From an uncultured Myxococcales bacterium (GTDB taxonomy: Bacteria > Myxococcota > Myxococcia > Myxococcales > Myxococcaceae): a stretch of 64,000 bases of DNA. The notes below the pieces were generated by a model. The model was not told where the DNA came from. It did no database searches and saw only the letters and a list, made by a program, of their open reading frames with translations. The translations under genes were made by a program, and so were the position numbers. Positions 51,435 to 60,318 of the stretch are shown in pieces. The stretch is taken from the NCBI GenBank assembly GCA_937980205.1, contig CALJKW010000016.1, positions 248,001-312,000 on the forward strand, read 5' to 3'. Within the stretch, counting starts at the first letter, position 1, and every line of letters starts with the position of its first letter.

Positions 51435-52610
51435 CTACTCGCCGGCGTCTTCGAGTGGCTCCGGCGCCGGGGCTTCGTGTTCGTGGGCGTGGTCGTGCGG
51501 CTGTGCCCCTGCGTCCATCGCGTCGAGCTTCGCCGCCCGCCGCGCGGCGAAGTAGGCGCCGAACGTCTCTTCGCCCTTGAGCGTCGCCTCGCGCTGCTCC
51601 TTCAAGTCCGCGCTCGGGTTCTTCACCGACGTCATCATGTCGATGCCGCGCACCATCGAGCCGCGGAAGTCGGCGATGAGCAGCACCGCGATGGCGGTGA
51701 TTCCCGTCGTCATCCAGCTGAGCGCGAGCAGCGGGCTCGCCGACGGAACGAACGTGTCGACCGCCGGCCGCGGCGACTGCAGCGCGCTCGAGAAGCGGCG
51801 GCCGGCGAGCAGCACTCCGACGAGCGCCATGCCGCCGAGCCCCGCGATGGCGAAGATGGCGCTCAGGTCGTCGGTCGGATCCTGCGGCTCGTCTTTGAGC
51901 GCGAAGTAGAGCACCGTCGACGTCAGGTTGTTCGCGAGGTGCGCGAAGATGCCGGGCCACAGCGAGCCGGTGCGCCACGCGAGCAGGCCGAACAGCACGC
52001 CGAGCTCCCACCGCGCCGGGAAGCCGATCGGGTCGAGGTGGAACGCGCTGAACACCGCGCCGGTGAAGACGATGGCGATCACCGGACCCATGCGCTCGGC
52101 CCAGCCGCGCTGCAGTGCTCCGCGGAAGAAGAACTCTTCGGCGACCGGGGCGGCGATGCAGACGCCGCCGACGATGAAGACGAGCTCGAGCGGGCCCTTG
52201 TCCTGGAACACCTTCGCCGCGTCGTACGCGTCGAGCAGCTCTTTCGGCGCGAGCTTCTGCGCGATGAACTGAATCGGCGCGACGGCGGCGAAGAAGTTCG
52301 CAAGCCCCAGCGCGAAGCCGAAGAGGCAGCCCGCGAACCACGGGCGGGTGAAGCCGGTGGACAGCAGCGGCTCTTTGCCCATGAGCTTCAGCGCCACGAA
52401 CGGCACGCCGAAGAAGAGGAAGATCTCGCACCACCACAGCCCGAAGGGGACGCTCGCGAGCTGGGTGACGGCTCCGATGGTGAGGAAGCCGATGAAGCCG
52501 ACGGCGGTCACGAGCGAGGCGAGACCGCTCGCGCTCAGACTGGGGACGGGGGCGGGAGGAGCGGGCTCTGCTGCGGGAAGCGGCGCCTCCGAATTGTCTG
52601 GGCCTTGCAA
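51435..52610 (-). CDS. CPBP family intramembrane metalloprotease
   Basis: 391 residues, TTG start. About eight membrane helices. The Abi/CPBP motifs are complete: AEEFFFRG (Glu158, Glu159, Arg163), FSAFH (His191) and HLANN (His224, Asn228). The family includes Rce1-like CAAX proteases and bacteriocin self-immunity proteins. The long cytoplasmic C-terminal tail has a His-rich stretch (PHDHAHEHE) that might bind metal. Divergent from the barrel gene with 23 bases between start codons and a shared promoter core. Confidence 0.88.
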   Translation of the reverse strand: MQGPDNSEAPLPAAEPAPPAPVPSLSASGLASLVTAVGFIGFLTIGAVTQLASVPFGLWWCEIFLFFGVPFVALKLMGKEPLLSTGFTRPWFAGCLFGFALGLANFFAAVAPIQFIAQKLAPKELLDAYDAAKVFQDKGPLELVFIVGGVCIAAPVAEEFFFRGALQRGWAERMGPVIAIVFTGAVFSAFHLDPIGFPARWELGVLFGLLAWRTGSLWPGIFAHLANNLTSTVLYFALKDEPQDPTDDLSAIFAIAGLGGMALVGVLLAGRRFSSALQSPRPAVDTFVPSASPLLALSWMTTGITAIAVLLIADFRGSMVRGIDMMTSVKNPSADLKEQREATLKGEETFGAYFAARRAAKLDAMDAGAQPHDHAHEHEAPAPEPLEDAGE

Positions 52611-52617
52611 ACGCGAC

Positions 52618-52626
52618 TCTTATACT
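52618..52626. promoter_or_regulatory. Shared bidirectional -10 core, leaderless both ways
   Basis: CTTATACT: plus-strand TATACT (52621-52626) is seven bases before GTG 52634; minus-strand TATAAG (52618-52623) is seven bases before TTG 52610. Both transcripts would start at or within a base or two of their start codons. Confidence 0.55.
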
Positions 52627-52633
52627 GCGCCCC

Positions 52634-54064
52634 GTGCTTCGTTCGGGCGCGCTCTTCGCGGTCGCGATGTTGTTGCCAGCCGCGTTGATCCCTGCCAGCG
52701 CGTCTGCCACCGCCTTCCAGATCGACGCGCGCACCGAGGCACAGGTCTCGTCGTTCCGCGCCTGGCGGCAGACCGACGCCGACAACCCGATCATTCTCCC
52801 GCGCCGCCGGCTGGTGCAGTACCTCGGCCTCAACGGCTACGAGATCATCCCCAAGGCCCCGCTGGGCTTCGAGTCGAGCATCCGCGTCTACGCCGATTTC
52901 GGCCTGCCGCGCGGAGAAGCCGCCCGCATCGACGGCATGCGCAGCGAAGACGCCGACCTGCTCTTCGCGAACCTCTTCTACCGCGGCACCTCGCTGAACG
53001 TCCGCGTCGGCCGGCAGCTCTACACCGACGTGATGGACCTGATGGCCTTCGACGGAGGCTGGGTCCGCTACATCTACCGCTTCAGCGCGGGCTTCGGCAT
53101 CGGCGCCGAGGCCTACGCGGGCCTGTGGGTGAAGGCCGGCAGCGTGCTCGGCTCGAGCGTCTACCAGCCCGACGGCATCCGCGAGTCCGACCTGCGCCGC
53201 GTCGCCGCGATGGAGGCGCAGCCCTACGCCGCCCTCGACGACATCGCTCCGGTGATCGGCGCCAAGGTGTCGCTCGTCGACCTGGCGGGCGTCTCGGCGA
53301 ACGTCGGCTTCCGCCAGTCGTGGCTCGGCGGCAAGACCGACATCCGCCGCATCGGCGGCGACCTCAAGTGGAGCGGCTTCTTCGGCATCACCGTCATGGC
53401 CGGCATCGACTTCGACATGCTCTTGTCGCGCGTCGCGAACGCCCGCTGGCTGGGCCGCTGGGACTCGGACGAGCTCAGCATCCAGGCCGAGTACATCCGC
53501 GCGTCGCCGGTGCTCTCGGCGGACTCGATCTTCCTCTACTTCGCGCACGCGCCGCGCGACGGCTTCCGCGTTCGCGCCGACTACTTCCCGGTCGGGCCGC
53601 TGCGCCTGTACGTGCAGGGCCTCGTCGACCTGTGGGGCACCCCGCTCAACACCGATCGCTCGATCGTCTTGTCGGTGCTGAACGACCCGCTGACCACCGA
53701 CAAGCCCAGCAACTTCTCCTACGGAGCCAGCGCCGGCGCCGCCGCCCGCTTCGGGGTGTTCCGCGTCGCCACCGACCTCACCTTCAAGAGCGGCTACGGC
53801 GGCCGGCAGATCTGGTTCGACCTGAACGGCGGTTATGCGCCGCTGATGGGGAACTTCTCGGTCGAAGGGCGGTTGTCCATCGCGAACATGACCGACTCGC
53901 AGAACGGGCTGCTCAAGGGCACGTACTCGGGCCTCCAGGTGTACGCGAGCTACGTGCTCACGCGGGCGAGCCGCATCAACCTCGTCTTCGAGGCGAACTT
54001 CGGGCCGGCCACGCGATCGGACGTGAAGGTGTTCGCGCTGTACGACTTGAAGGCCGTGTTCTGA
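52634..54064 (+). CDS. Outer-membrane beta-barrel candidate
   Basis: 476 residues, GTG start. Signal peptide ALFAVAMLLPAALIPASASA, then a protein made of alternating amphipathic strands (SLNVRVGRQLYTDVMDLMAF, FGIGAEAYAGLWVKAGS, VRADYFPVGPLRLYVQGLVD) ending in KVFALYDLKAVF with a C-terminal aromatic residue, as in outer-membrane barrels. No known family assigned. Its stop shares bases with the MoxR start (TGATG), so a barrel, an AAA ATPase and a VWA protein are encoded as one unit. Confidence 0.7.
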   Translation: MLRSGALFAVAMLLPAALIPASASATAFQIDARTEAQVSSFRAWRQTDADNPIILPRRRLVQYLGLNGYEIIPKAPLGFESSIRVYADFGLPRGEAARIDGMRSEDADLLFANLFYRGTSLNVRVGRQLYTDVMDLMAFDGGWVRYIYRFSAGFGIGAEAYAGLWVKAGSVLGSSVYQPDGIRESDLRRVAAMEAQPYAALDDIAPVIGAKVSLVDLAGVSANVGFRQSWLGGKTDIRRIGGDLKWSGFFGITVMAGIDFDMLLSRVANARWLGRWDSDELSIQAEYIRASPVLSADSIFLYFAHAPRDGFRVRADYFPVGPLRLYVQGLVDLWGTPLNTDRSIVLSVLNDPLTTDKPSNFSYGASAGAAARFGVFRVATDLTFKSGYGGRQIWFDLNGGYAPLMGNFSVEGRLSIANMTDSQNGLLKGTYSGLQVYASYVLTRASRINLVFEANFGPATRSDVKVFALYDLKAVF

Positions 54065-56589
54065 TGGCGTTCGACGAAGCCGCATTCTCCGACGCAGCGA
54101 CGGCGTTCCGGCGCTTCTTCATCGAGCTGAAAGAGGCCTTCCTCGAGCGCGAGGCGCTCTTCACGCAGATCGAGCTGGGGCTGCTCTGCCGCGAGCACGT
54201 GCTCATCATCGGCCCGCCCGGCACCGCCAAGAGCGCCGTCGCCGGAGCCGTGCTCGGTCGCATCACCGACGAGAAGAACGGCCGGCCCTCGCTGTTCTCG
54301 AAGCAGATCGCCGAGAACACGGTGCAGACCGATCTCATCGGCCCGGTCGACTTCAAGGTCCTCACCGAGACCGGCCGCACCGAGTACATCACCGACGACG
54401 GCATGCTCGGCGCCGTGCACGCCTTCCTCGACGAGGTGTTCGACGGGCGCGACATGCTGCTGCGGTCGATCTTGAACGTGCTCCACGAGCGCGAGCTCAA
54501 GCACGGCTCGAAGGTGACTCCGGGCCGCACCGAGTGCGCGCTGATGACGTCGAACCGGTACCTCTCCGAGGTGCTGCAGCGCAGCCCCGAGACGCTGCAG
54601 GCGTTCGCCGATCGCATCTCGTTCATCTGCTTCTGCCCCAAGAGCTTCGCGCGCAAGACGTCGCGGGCGCAGATGCTGTCGCGCGCGTCCGAGGGGCAGC
54701 GGCCGGCGCTGCAGCAGCGGCTCACGCTGCAGCAGTTCGACGTGCTGCAAGACGCGGTGTCGCGCGTCGAGGTCTCGGGCTCGATGAGCGAGGGCCTCGA
54801 GCTGCTCGCCGACGCGCTGGAGAAAGAGCTGCTCGCGCAGGTGGTGAAGCTGCCCGACTACGTGCCGACGAAGTACTTCTCGCAGCGGTCGATCGTGAAG
54901 GCGCTGTGGTGCCTGAAGGCCGCGGTGGTGCGCGATCGCATCTACCGCCGGCCCGAGCGGCCGCTGCGCGTCACCGCCGACGATCTCGAGATGCTGCGCT
55001 ACTTCTTCCTGCTCGGCGGGCCGCCGCCGGCCGAGCTCGAGCTCTTGCTCAAGGGCGCGGCCGACCCGCGCGAGCGCGCGCAGCTCGAGATCATCCGCGT
55101 CGAGCACAAGGCGTTCGACGAGGCGCTCGCGAAGGTGCGCCCGGGGCTCGACACGTCCGCCGCGGCCGAGGCGAGCGAGCTGCTGCTCAAGGAAGACGCC
55201 CAGAGCGCCGAGGCGATGGCGAGGGGCTGGCAGCCTGCGGTCGCCTCGGCCACCGCGAAGTCGCTCAGAGACAAGCTCGTGCCGGGCCCCAGGCACCCGC
55301 AGAACCGCGTGCCGCTGCTCGCCGCCGCGCGGAACCTGATGGTGGGCATGGAGCAGCGCATCGCGCGCGGCATGGCCGGGCAGGGCGAGGGCCGCAGCGG
55401 GGTCGCCGTGCTGCAGAGCTTCTCGGACGTCTTCGAGCTCGTGCGCTCGGTGCCCGAGCTTCAGCCGCAGGTGCCCGCGCTCGCCAAGGGCGCGGTCGAG
55501 TTCTGCATTCAGGCGGCGCAGATGATCGTGCTCGGCGCCGAGAGCACCGAGTTCGACGACGCGGTGAAGCTCGAGACGCTCACCGGCATGGCCGCGAACC
55601 TGTCGGAAGAGCTGTCGCGCGTCATCGAGCTCTTGCAGACGCTCGCGCTGACGGCTCCGAAGGACGTCGAGCGGGGCCGGGCCGCGGTGAACGAGGCGCG
55701 CACGCGGGTGGCCAACGCGCTGCGCGCGCGCGCCCAGCGCACGTTCGAGAACACGCGGACCAAGCGGGCCGACCCGCTCGAGGCGCTGTCGCTGGACTCG
55801 CGCCGCCTGCGCGAGCTCGAGGGCAACCTCGTCGAGCTGTCTGCGGTGCACAAGGGGCTGCGCCAGAAGCTGCTGTCGCCGCTGGGCGAGGCCTACGCGA
55901 AGGACGTGCTCGGGACGACGCCGTTCTCCCGCATCGAGCAGCTCTCGCGGACGGTGCAGACGGTCGTCGATCAGCTGCGCAAGGAAGGCTGCGCCGTCGA
56001 CACCACGCTCGCCTCGGTGAAGCCGACGATCATCGCGCGGCTGAAAGAGCACGCCCGGCACCTCTCGGAGCCCCCGAAGGTGCAGCACCCCGAGGTGAAC
56101 CAGGTGATGTCGGGAGAGGCGTACCTGCTCTACCGGCAGAACCTCGCCGCGCAGGCCCCCGACGGCGAGCTCGCGTCGCTCATCGGCCTCGAGGGCGCGC
56201 TCGCGGCCGCCGTGCCCCGCGGCGAGCGGTTCCTGCCGCCCGACGTGCGCGACGCGGTCGCCACCGCGGAGATCTCCTCGCTCGGCGCCCGCATCCGCTT
56301 CCTGCGCGCGTGGCTGTCGCAGCTGCTCGGCTCGCTGCCGTCGCCGGAAGAGCTCAACGGAAGGGTCGACGCCGATCGCGCGTTCGACAAGCTGGTGAAG
56401 AGCCGCTTCCCCATGCTCGCCACGAAAGAGGGCGAGCTCGTGCGCCTGTCCGCCGCCGTGGCGCGGCTGATGGAAGAGCCGGGCGACCGCGGCGAGGCCG
56501 CGCGCAAGCTCGACATCGCGCTGCGCGGCGTGGCCGAGGACTTCGCCGGGTTCTCGAAGCGGTTGCTCGAGGCGAGGGCGGCGAGGTGA
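54064..56589 (+). CDS. MoxR-type AAA+ ATPase with long C-terminal region
   Basis: 841 residues. Walker A GPPGTAKSA at 50-58, Walker B FLDEVFD, then LTSNRYLSE-like sensor 1 (MTSNRYLSEVL) and the RavA-like lid; QTDLIGPVDFK is typical of MoxR/RavA. Beyond about 340, ~500 residues of helical sequence follow, longer than in RavA of E. coli. MoxR ATPases act with VWA proteins as chaperones or metal-insertion machines, and the VWA gene is next. Translationally coupled to the barrel gene. Confidence 0.88.
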   Translation: MAFDEAAFSDAATAFRRFFIELKEAFLEREALFTQIELGLLCREHVLIIGPPGTAKSAVAGAVLGRITDEKNGRPSLFSKQIAENTVQTDLIGPVDFKVLTETGRTEYITDDGMLGAVHAFLDEVFDGRDMLLRSILNVLHERELKHGSKVTPGRTECALMTSNRYLSEVLQRSPETLQAFADRISFICFCPKSFARKTSRAQMLSRASEGQRPALQQRLTLQQFDVLQDAVSRVEVSGSMSEGLELLADALEKELLAQVVKLPDYVPTKYFSQRSIVKALWCLKAAVVRDRIYRRPERPLRVTADDLEMLRYFFLLGGPPPAELELLLKGAADPRERAQLEIIRVEHKAFDEALAKVRPGLDTSAAAEASELLLKEDAQSAEAMARGWQPAVASATAKSLRDKLVPGPRHPQNRVPLLAAARNLMVGMEQRIARGMAGQGEGRSGVAVLQSFSDVFELVRSVPELQPQVPALAKGAVEFCIQAAQMIVLGAESTEFDDAVKLETLTGMAANLSEELSRVIELLQTLALTAPKDVERGRAAVNEARTRVANALRARAQRTFENTRTKRADPLEALSLDSRRLRELEGNLVELSAVHKGLRQKLLSPLGEAYAKDVLGTTPFSRIEQLSRTVQTVVDQLRKEGCAVDTTLASVKPTIIARLKEHARHLSEPPKVQHPEVNQVMSGEAYLLYRQNLAAQAPDGELASLIGLEGALAAAVPRGERFLPPDVRDAVATAEISSLGARIRFLRAWLSQLLGSLPSPEELNGRVDADRAFDKLVKSRFPMLATKEGELVRLSAAVARLMEEPGDRGEAARKLDIALRGVAEDFAGFSKRLLEARAAR

Positions 56590-56593
56590 CTGA

Positions 56594-58888
56594 GTGCTCA
56601 CCGCTGAGCTCAACCGCATCCGTGCTCGCCTCGACGCGCTGAAGGAAGGCCGCGTCCTCGAGTCCGGCCTGCTCTCGCGTGCGCGCGCGCTGCTCGAGCG
56701 CGACGAAGGCCCGAAGCTCGAGACGCTGATGGCGCTCGACCGTGACTTCGATCGGGCCGGTATCCACACCGCGGCCGACGCCCGGCTGCTGCGAGACCTC
56801 GGCAAGCTCAAAGGGCGCCTCCCCGAGCTGGCGCCCGGCCTCGGCAAGCGCGCCGCGCAGGCGCTCTCGGAGCTCGACGGAGCGCTGCGGCGCGCCGAAC
56901 GCCAGCTCGGGGCCGGCGAGCTGCCGCCCGGCGCCGTCACCGAGCTCGAGGCCCACTTCGTGCGGCTGGCGCGCGCGGTGAAGATCGCCACGCTCTTCGA
57001 GGCCGTCGCCGAGCAGTCGAACAAGCACGGCCACGACTTCGAGATCCTCCCCCACGCGCGGAGCCTCGAGCGCCCGCCGCCGCAGAGCGCGCGGCTCGCC
57101 GTCGCCGAGTTCTGGGCCAAGCGCGCGCGCGACAACGTCTCAGACCTGCTGCAGAAGCGGCGCGATCTCGATCTCGCCCACGAGCTGCTCTTGCGCGCCA
57201 GCGCGACGGCGCCCGACCGCGACCGGCTGCGGAAGCTGCGGCTCGAGGTCGCCGATGCGCGCGAGCGGGTGCGCTCGGTGCCGGCGGTGCGCTCGCTGCA
57301 CGACCTCGTCCGCCACGTGCGCCACGTCGCGCGCAAGGACTCGGCGGCCGCGTACCGTTCGCTGCGCTCGCTCTACGAGCGCGCCATCGAAGCCGGAGAC
57401 ACCGACGTCGCGAAGATCGCCGGCCAGGCCACGCGCGCGATGCTGCCGGCCGTCGACGAGGTGCGGAAGCTCGTCGAGAAGAGCGAGCTCAAGCGCAGCC
57501 TGGGCGTCCGCGAGGCGGACCTGCGGCAGCTCGAGGCGGCCGAGAAGGTGAAGGCCGGCGGCCGCGTCGGCGTCGACGATCGCTCTGCCGACATGCTCGC
57601 GCAGCTCGCGTTCGAGCTCGACGAGCGGCAGCTCGAGCAGATCAACCTGGCCTCGGGCTGCGCGCGCTACTTCGACGTCGAGGACGCGCTCACCGAGGAG
57701 ATCGTCGAGGCCGAGCTCGGCGAGACGCGCCCCGTGCAGCGCCGCGTCAGCTACCCGACGCAGATCATGACGTACGAGTTCACGAACAGCCTCGCCGAGC
57801 TGCCGAACTTCGTGATCCAGCAGCCGAGCAACGTCATCCACGCGCTCGCGTCGAACCAGCAGCTCGTTCGCGCCTACCTCGAGGAAGAGCCGCCCAAGAA
57901 GCCGAAGCGGCTGCGCCAGACGGCGGTGCGCGTCTACGTGCTCGACGCGTCGGGGTCGATGCACGGGCCGCGCGCCTCGTTCCGCGACGCCATTCTCATC
58001 GCCGAGCTCAACGCGATTCGCGTGAAGGCGAAGCAGGGCGTGCCGTTCGACCCGCTCTACTTCTCGTTCTTCAACGACTCTCCGACCGAGCTCGCGCGCG
58101 TCGACAACGGCGCCGAGGCGATGCGGCAGATCGAGAAGCTGTTCCGCCACTCGCCGGCCGAAGGCCAGACCGACATCACGCTCGCGCTGATGAGCGCGTT
58201 CGAGTCGATTCGCGCGGCCATCGGCAAAGATCCCTACCTCGCGCGCGCGACGGTCGTGCTCGTCACCGACGGGGAAGACGCCGTCGACCTCGAGCTCGTC
58301 CGCCGCACGCGCAAGCCGTTCGAGGGCTTGTCCATCTCGCTGTCGTTCATCTCGCTGGGCGAAGAGAACCCGGATCTGAAGAACCTCGTGCTCGAGCAGC
58401 GCGGGCAGGGCGAGCGCGCGTTCTACAGCCACCTGTCGGACGCGGAGATCGGCGTGGCTCCCACGGAGTTCGACTCCACGTTCCGCACGCTGCTGCCGCC
58501 CGACGTGCCGGCGACCGCGGGCGCGCTCGAGGGCCTCATCCCGCACCTCGAGGCGCTCGAGGAGATCGCGCGCGGCCGGCCCGCCCCCGAGCGGCTGCGC
58601 AGCGCCGGGCAGTTCGACGCGCTGTTTCACGCGCCGTCCGATGCGCCGTCGAAGCCGACGGCTCCGGCGACGCTGGTGCGGCTCGTCGACGTGCTCGATG
58701 CAGTGGCCGAGGCGTCGTCGCTCGCTCCGATGGACGACCGCGCGCAGGAGGCGGTGCTGCTCCTGCTGCACCTGCTGTCGATCTACGGCCTGACGGTGCC
58801 CGACTATGTGGACGCGCTGCGCACCAAGGAGCCGAAGGTGAACGCGGCGCTCGAGCGGGTACGTCTGCTCTGTCGCCCGTACTCGTGA
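56594..58888 (+). CDS. VWA-domain partner of the MoxR ATPase
   Basis: 764 residues, GTG start four bases after the MoxR stop. The first ~430 residues are helical (coiled-coil type). The VWA domain begins near 445 with the MIDAS motif DASGSM (Asp451), followed by GQTDITLAL (metal Thr) and VLVTDGEDAV. This matches ViaA-type partners of RavA-like ATPases. No signal peptide, so cytoplasmic. The gene end carries a CTCGTGAT motif that recurs downstream. Confidence 0.88.
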   Translation: MLTAELNRIRARLDALKEGRVLESGLLSRARALLERDEGPKLETLMALDRDFDRAGIHTAADARLLRDLGKLKGRLPELAPGLGKRAAQALSELDGALRRAERQLGAGELPPGAVTELEAHFVRLARAVKIATLFEAVAEQSNKHGHDFEILPHARSLERPPPQSARLAVAEFWAKRARDNVSDLLQKRRDLDLAHELLLRASATAPDRDRLRKLRLEVADARERVRSVPAVRSLHDLVRHVRHVARKDSAAAYRSLRSLYERAIEAGDTDVAKIAGQATRAMLPAVDEVRKLVEKSELKRSLGVREADLRQLEAAEKVKAGGRVGVDDRSADMLAQLAFELDERQLEQINLASGCARYFDVEDALTEEIVEAELGETRPVQRRVSYPTQIMTYEFTNSLAELPNFVIQQPSNVIHALASNQQLVRAYLEEEPPKKPKRLRQTAVRVYVLDASGSMHGPRASFRDAILIAELNAIRVKAKQGVPFDPLYFSFFNDSPTELARVDNGAEAMRQIEKLFRHSPAEGQTDITLALMSAFESIRAAIGKDPYLARATVVLVTDGEDAVDLELVRRTRKPFEGLSISLSFISLGEENPDLKNLVLEQRGQGERAFYSHLSDAEIGVAPTEFDSTFRTLLPPDVPATAGALEGLIPHLEALEEIARGRPAPERLRSAGQFDALFHAPSDAPSKPTAPATLVRLVDVLDAVAEASSLAPMDDRAQEAVLLLLHLLSIYGLTVPDYVDALRTKEPKVNAALERVRLLCRPYS

Positions 58889-58955
58889 TCACAGCGTGGC
58901 TCGCTGTCGCATGGCCACTCGTGATTCCGCGGTGATCTGATTCCGATCACGAGTG
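58881..58955. promoter_or_regulatory. CTCGTGAT motif cluster with 10-bp inverted repeat
   Basis: ACTCGTGATCAC at 58881-58892 overlaps the VWA stop codon; CACTCGTGAT at 58916-58925 and its inverse ATCACGAGTG at 58946-58955 form a perfect inverted repeat with a 20-base spacer. It may be an operator or a loose hairpin. The rest of the gap to 59129 contains the ribosome site GAGGGG and no other recognised element. Confidence 0.45.
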
Positions 58956-59129
58956 CGACTTTGTGATTGCGGCCCGATTTCGGGCGCCTGCGATCGAGTG
59001 TTTCGACTCTTTTCGTTTTCGCGCTCCAGCGCACAAGCGACACCGCGTGTGCGCCGCAGAGTGAAGCCAAGCTGGCAGGACGATTGCTGTTGGTCCGAAG
59101 CCACAAGGGGCAGCACCGAGGGGCAAGCG

Positions 59130-60296
59130 ATGGGGCGTACATTCGTCTGGGGCAGCGCGCTGGTGATGTCGCTGCAGTTGATGTCGGGTTGTGGAGTACA
59201 GGAGGCGAGCATCGAAGGCGGCGGGGACGATGAGCTCGCCGCGAGCGCCGACAAGATCGTCGGCGGCACCGATGCGAACATCGCCGCGTTTCCGTACCAG
59301 GTCGCGTTGATGGACTCGTCGTTCTTCCAGTTCTGCGGAGGGACGATCTTGAACGCGAGCTGGATCGTCACGGCGCAGCACTGCGTCGAGGGCATGAGCG
59401 CGTCGCGGCTGCGCATCGGCGCGGGCAGCTCGAAGCTGTCGACGATGCGCACGACGGGGCAGATCCGCTCGGTGTCGCAGATCATCCGCTTCTCCGGCTA
59501 CACGAGCCCGGAGCGCGGCAAGGACATCGCGCTCGTCAAGCTCGCGACGCCGCTCGACCTGAGCGGCCCGAACGTGAAGGCGATCGGCATCGTGACGGCG
59601 GCAGACGCGTCGGCCGGAGCGACCGGCTCGGGCGTGGCGGCGCTGGTGAGCGGCTGGGGCACGCTCTCGGCGGGCGGCCGCTCGCCGGACACGCTGCAGA
59701 GCGCGACGGTGAACGTCATCAGCCAGGGCACGCTGCAGTCTCAGTACGGCAGCACCATCACGTCGGACCAGCTCGGCGCGTCCGCGCCCGGCCGCGACTC
59801 GTGCCAGGGTGACAGCGGCGGGCCGCTGGTCGTCACCGTCGGCGGAGTGAAGAAGCTCGCGGGCGTGGTGAGCTGGGGCAACGGCTGCGCGGATCCGCGC
59901 TGGGCCGGCGTCTACGCGCGCGTGTCGTCGTTCGAGGCGTGGATCAACCAGAACGTCGGCGGGACGGTGACGCCGCCTCCTCCTCCGGCGGGCAACGACG
60001 TGCTGCTCGATCGCACCGGGGTGTCGGGCGCGCAGGGCACGTGGACGCGGTTCAGCGTCACGGTCCCCGCGGGCGCCACGAGCTTCACCGTCGTCACGCA
60101 GGGCGGCACGGGAGACGCCGACCTCTACGTGAGGTTCGGCACCGCGCCGTCGACGACGTCGTACAACTGCCGCCCCTACACCGACGGCAACAACGAGACC
60201 TGCACCTTCTCGAATCCGCCGGCGGGAACGTGGCACATCGGCCTGCGCGGTTACTCTTCGTTCTCGGGAGTCTCGGTGCGCGCCACGCTGCCGTGA
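59130..60296 (+). CDS. Trypsin-like S1 protease with C-terminal PPC domain
   Basis: 388 residues from ATG 59130 (GAGGGG ribosome site). Lipobox LMSGC, lipid Cys21. Zymogen cleavage site KIVGGTDA at 42-49; catalytic His84 in VTAQHC (usually TAAHC), Asp132 in DIALVKL and Ser229 in CQGDSGGP. Asp223 six residues before Ser229 predicts cleavage after Lys or Arg. A Pro-rich linker and a PPC domain (TRFSVTVPAGATSFTVVTQG, GDADLYVRFG) follow. Secreted or surface-bound, probably predatory or nutritional proteolysis. Confidence 0.92.
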   Translation: MGRTFVWGSALVMSLQLMSGCGVQEASIEGGGDDELAASADKIVGGTDANIAAFPYQVALMDSSFFQFCGGTILNASWIVTAQHCVEGMSASRLRIGAGSSKLSTMRTTGQIRSVSQIIRFSGYTSPERGKDIALVKLATPLDLSGPNVKAIGIVTAADASAGATGSGVAALVSGWGTLSAGGRSPDTLQSATVNVISQGTLQSQYGSTITSDQLGASAPGRDSCQGDSGGPLVVTVGGVKKLAGVVSWGNGCADPRWAGVYARVSSFEAWINQNVGGTVTPPPPPAGNDVLLDRTGVSGAQGTWTRFSVTVPAGATSFTVVTQGGTGDADLYVRFGTAPSTTSYNCRPYTDGNNETCTFSNPPAGTWHIGLRGYSSFSGVSVRATLP

Positions 60297-60303
60297 GCGG
60301 CGT

Positions 60304-60309
60304 TAAGCT
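60304..60309 (+). promoter_or_regulatory. Probable -10 box, near-leaderless
   Basis: TAAGCT, nine bases before TTG 60319. Lies within 15 bases of the upstream stop. Confidence 0.35.
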
Positions 60310-60318
60310 CTGTCGAGG

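Noticed and set aside
53950..57336. A 1128-codon minus-strand open frame over the MoxR/VWA genes
   Set aside because: Composition is biased (Arg, Leu, Ala, Glu) and no motif is present. The opposite frames encode clear MoxR and VWA domains.
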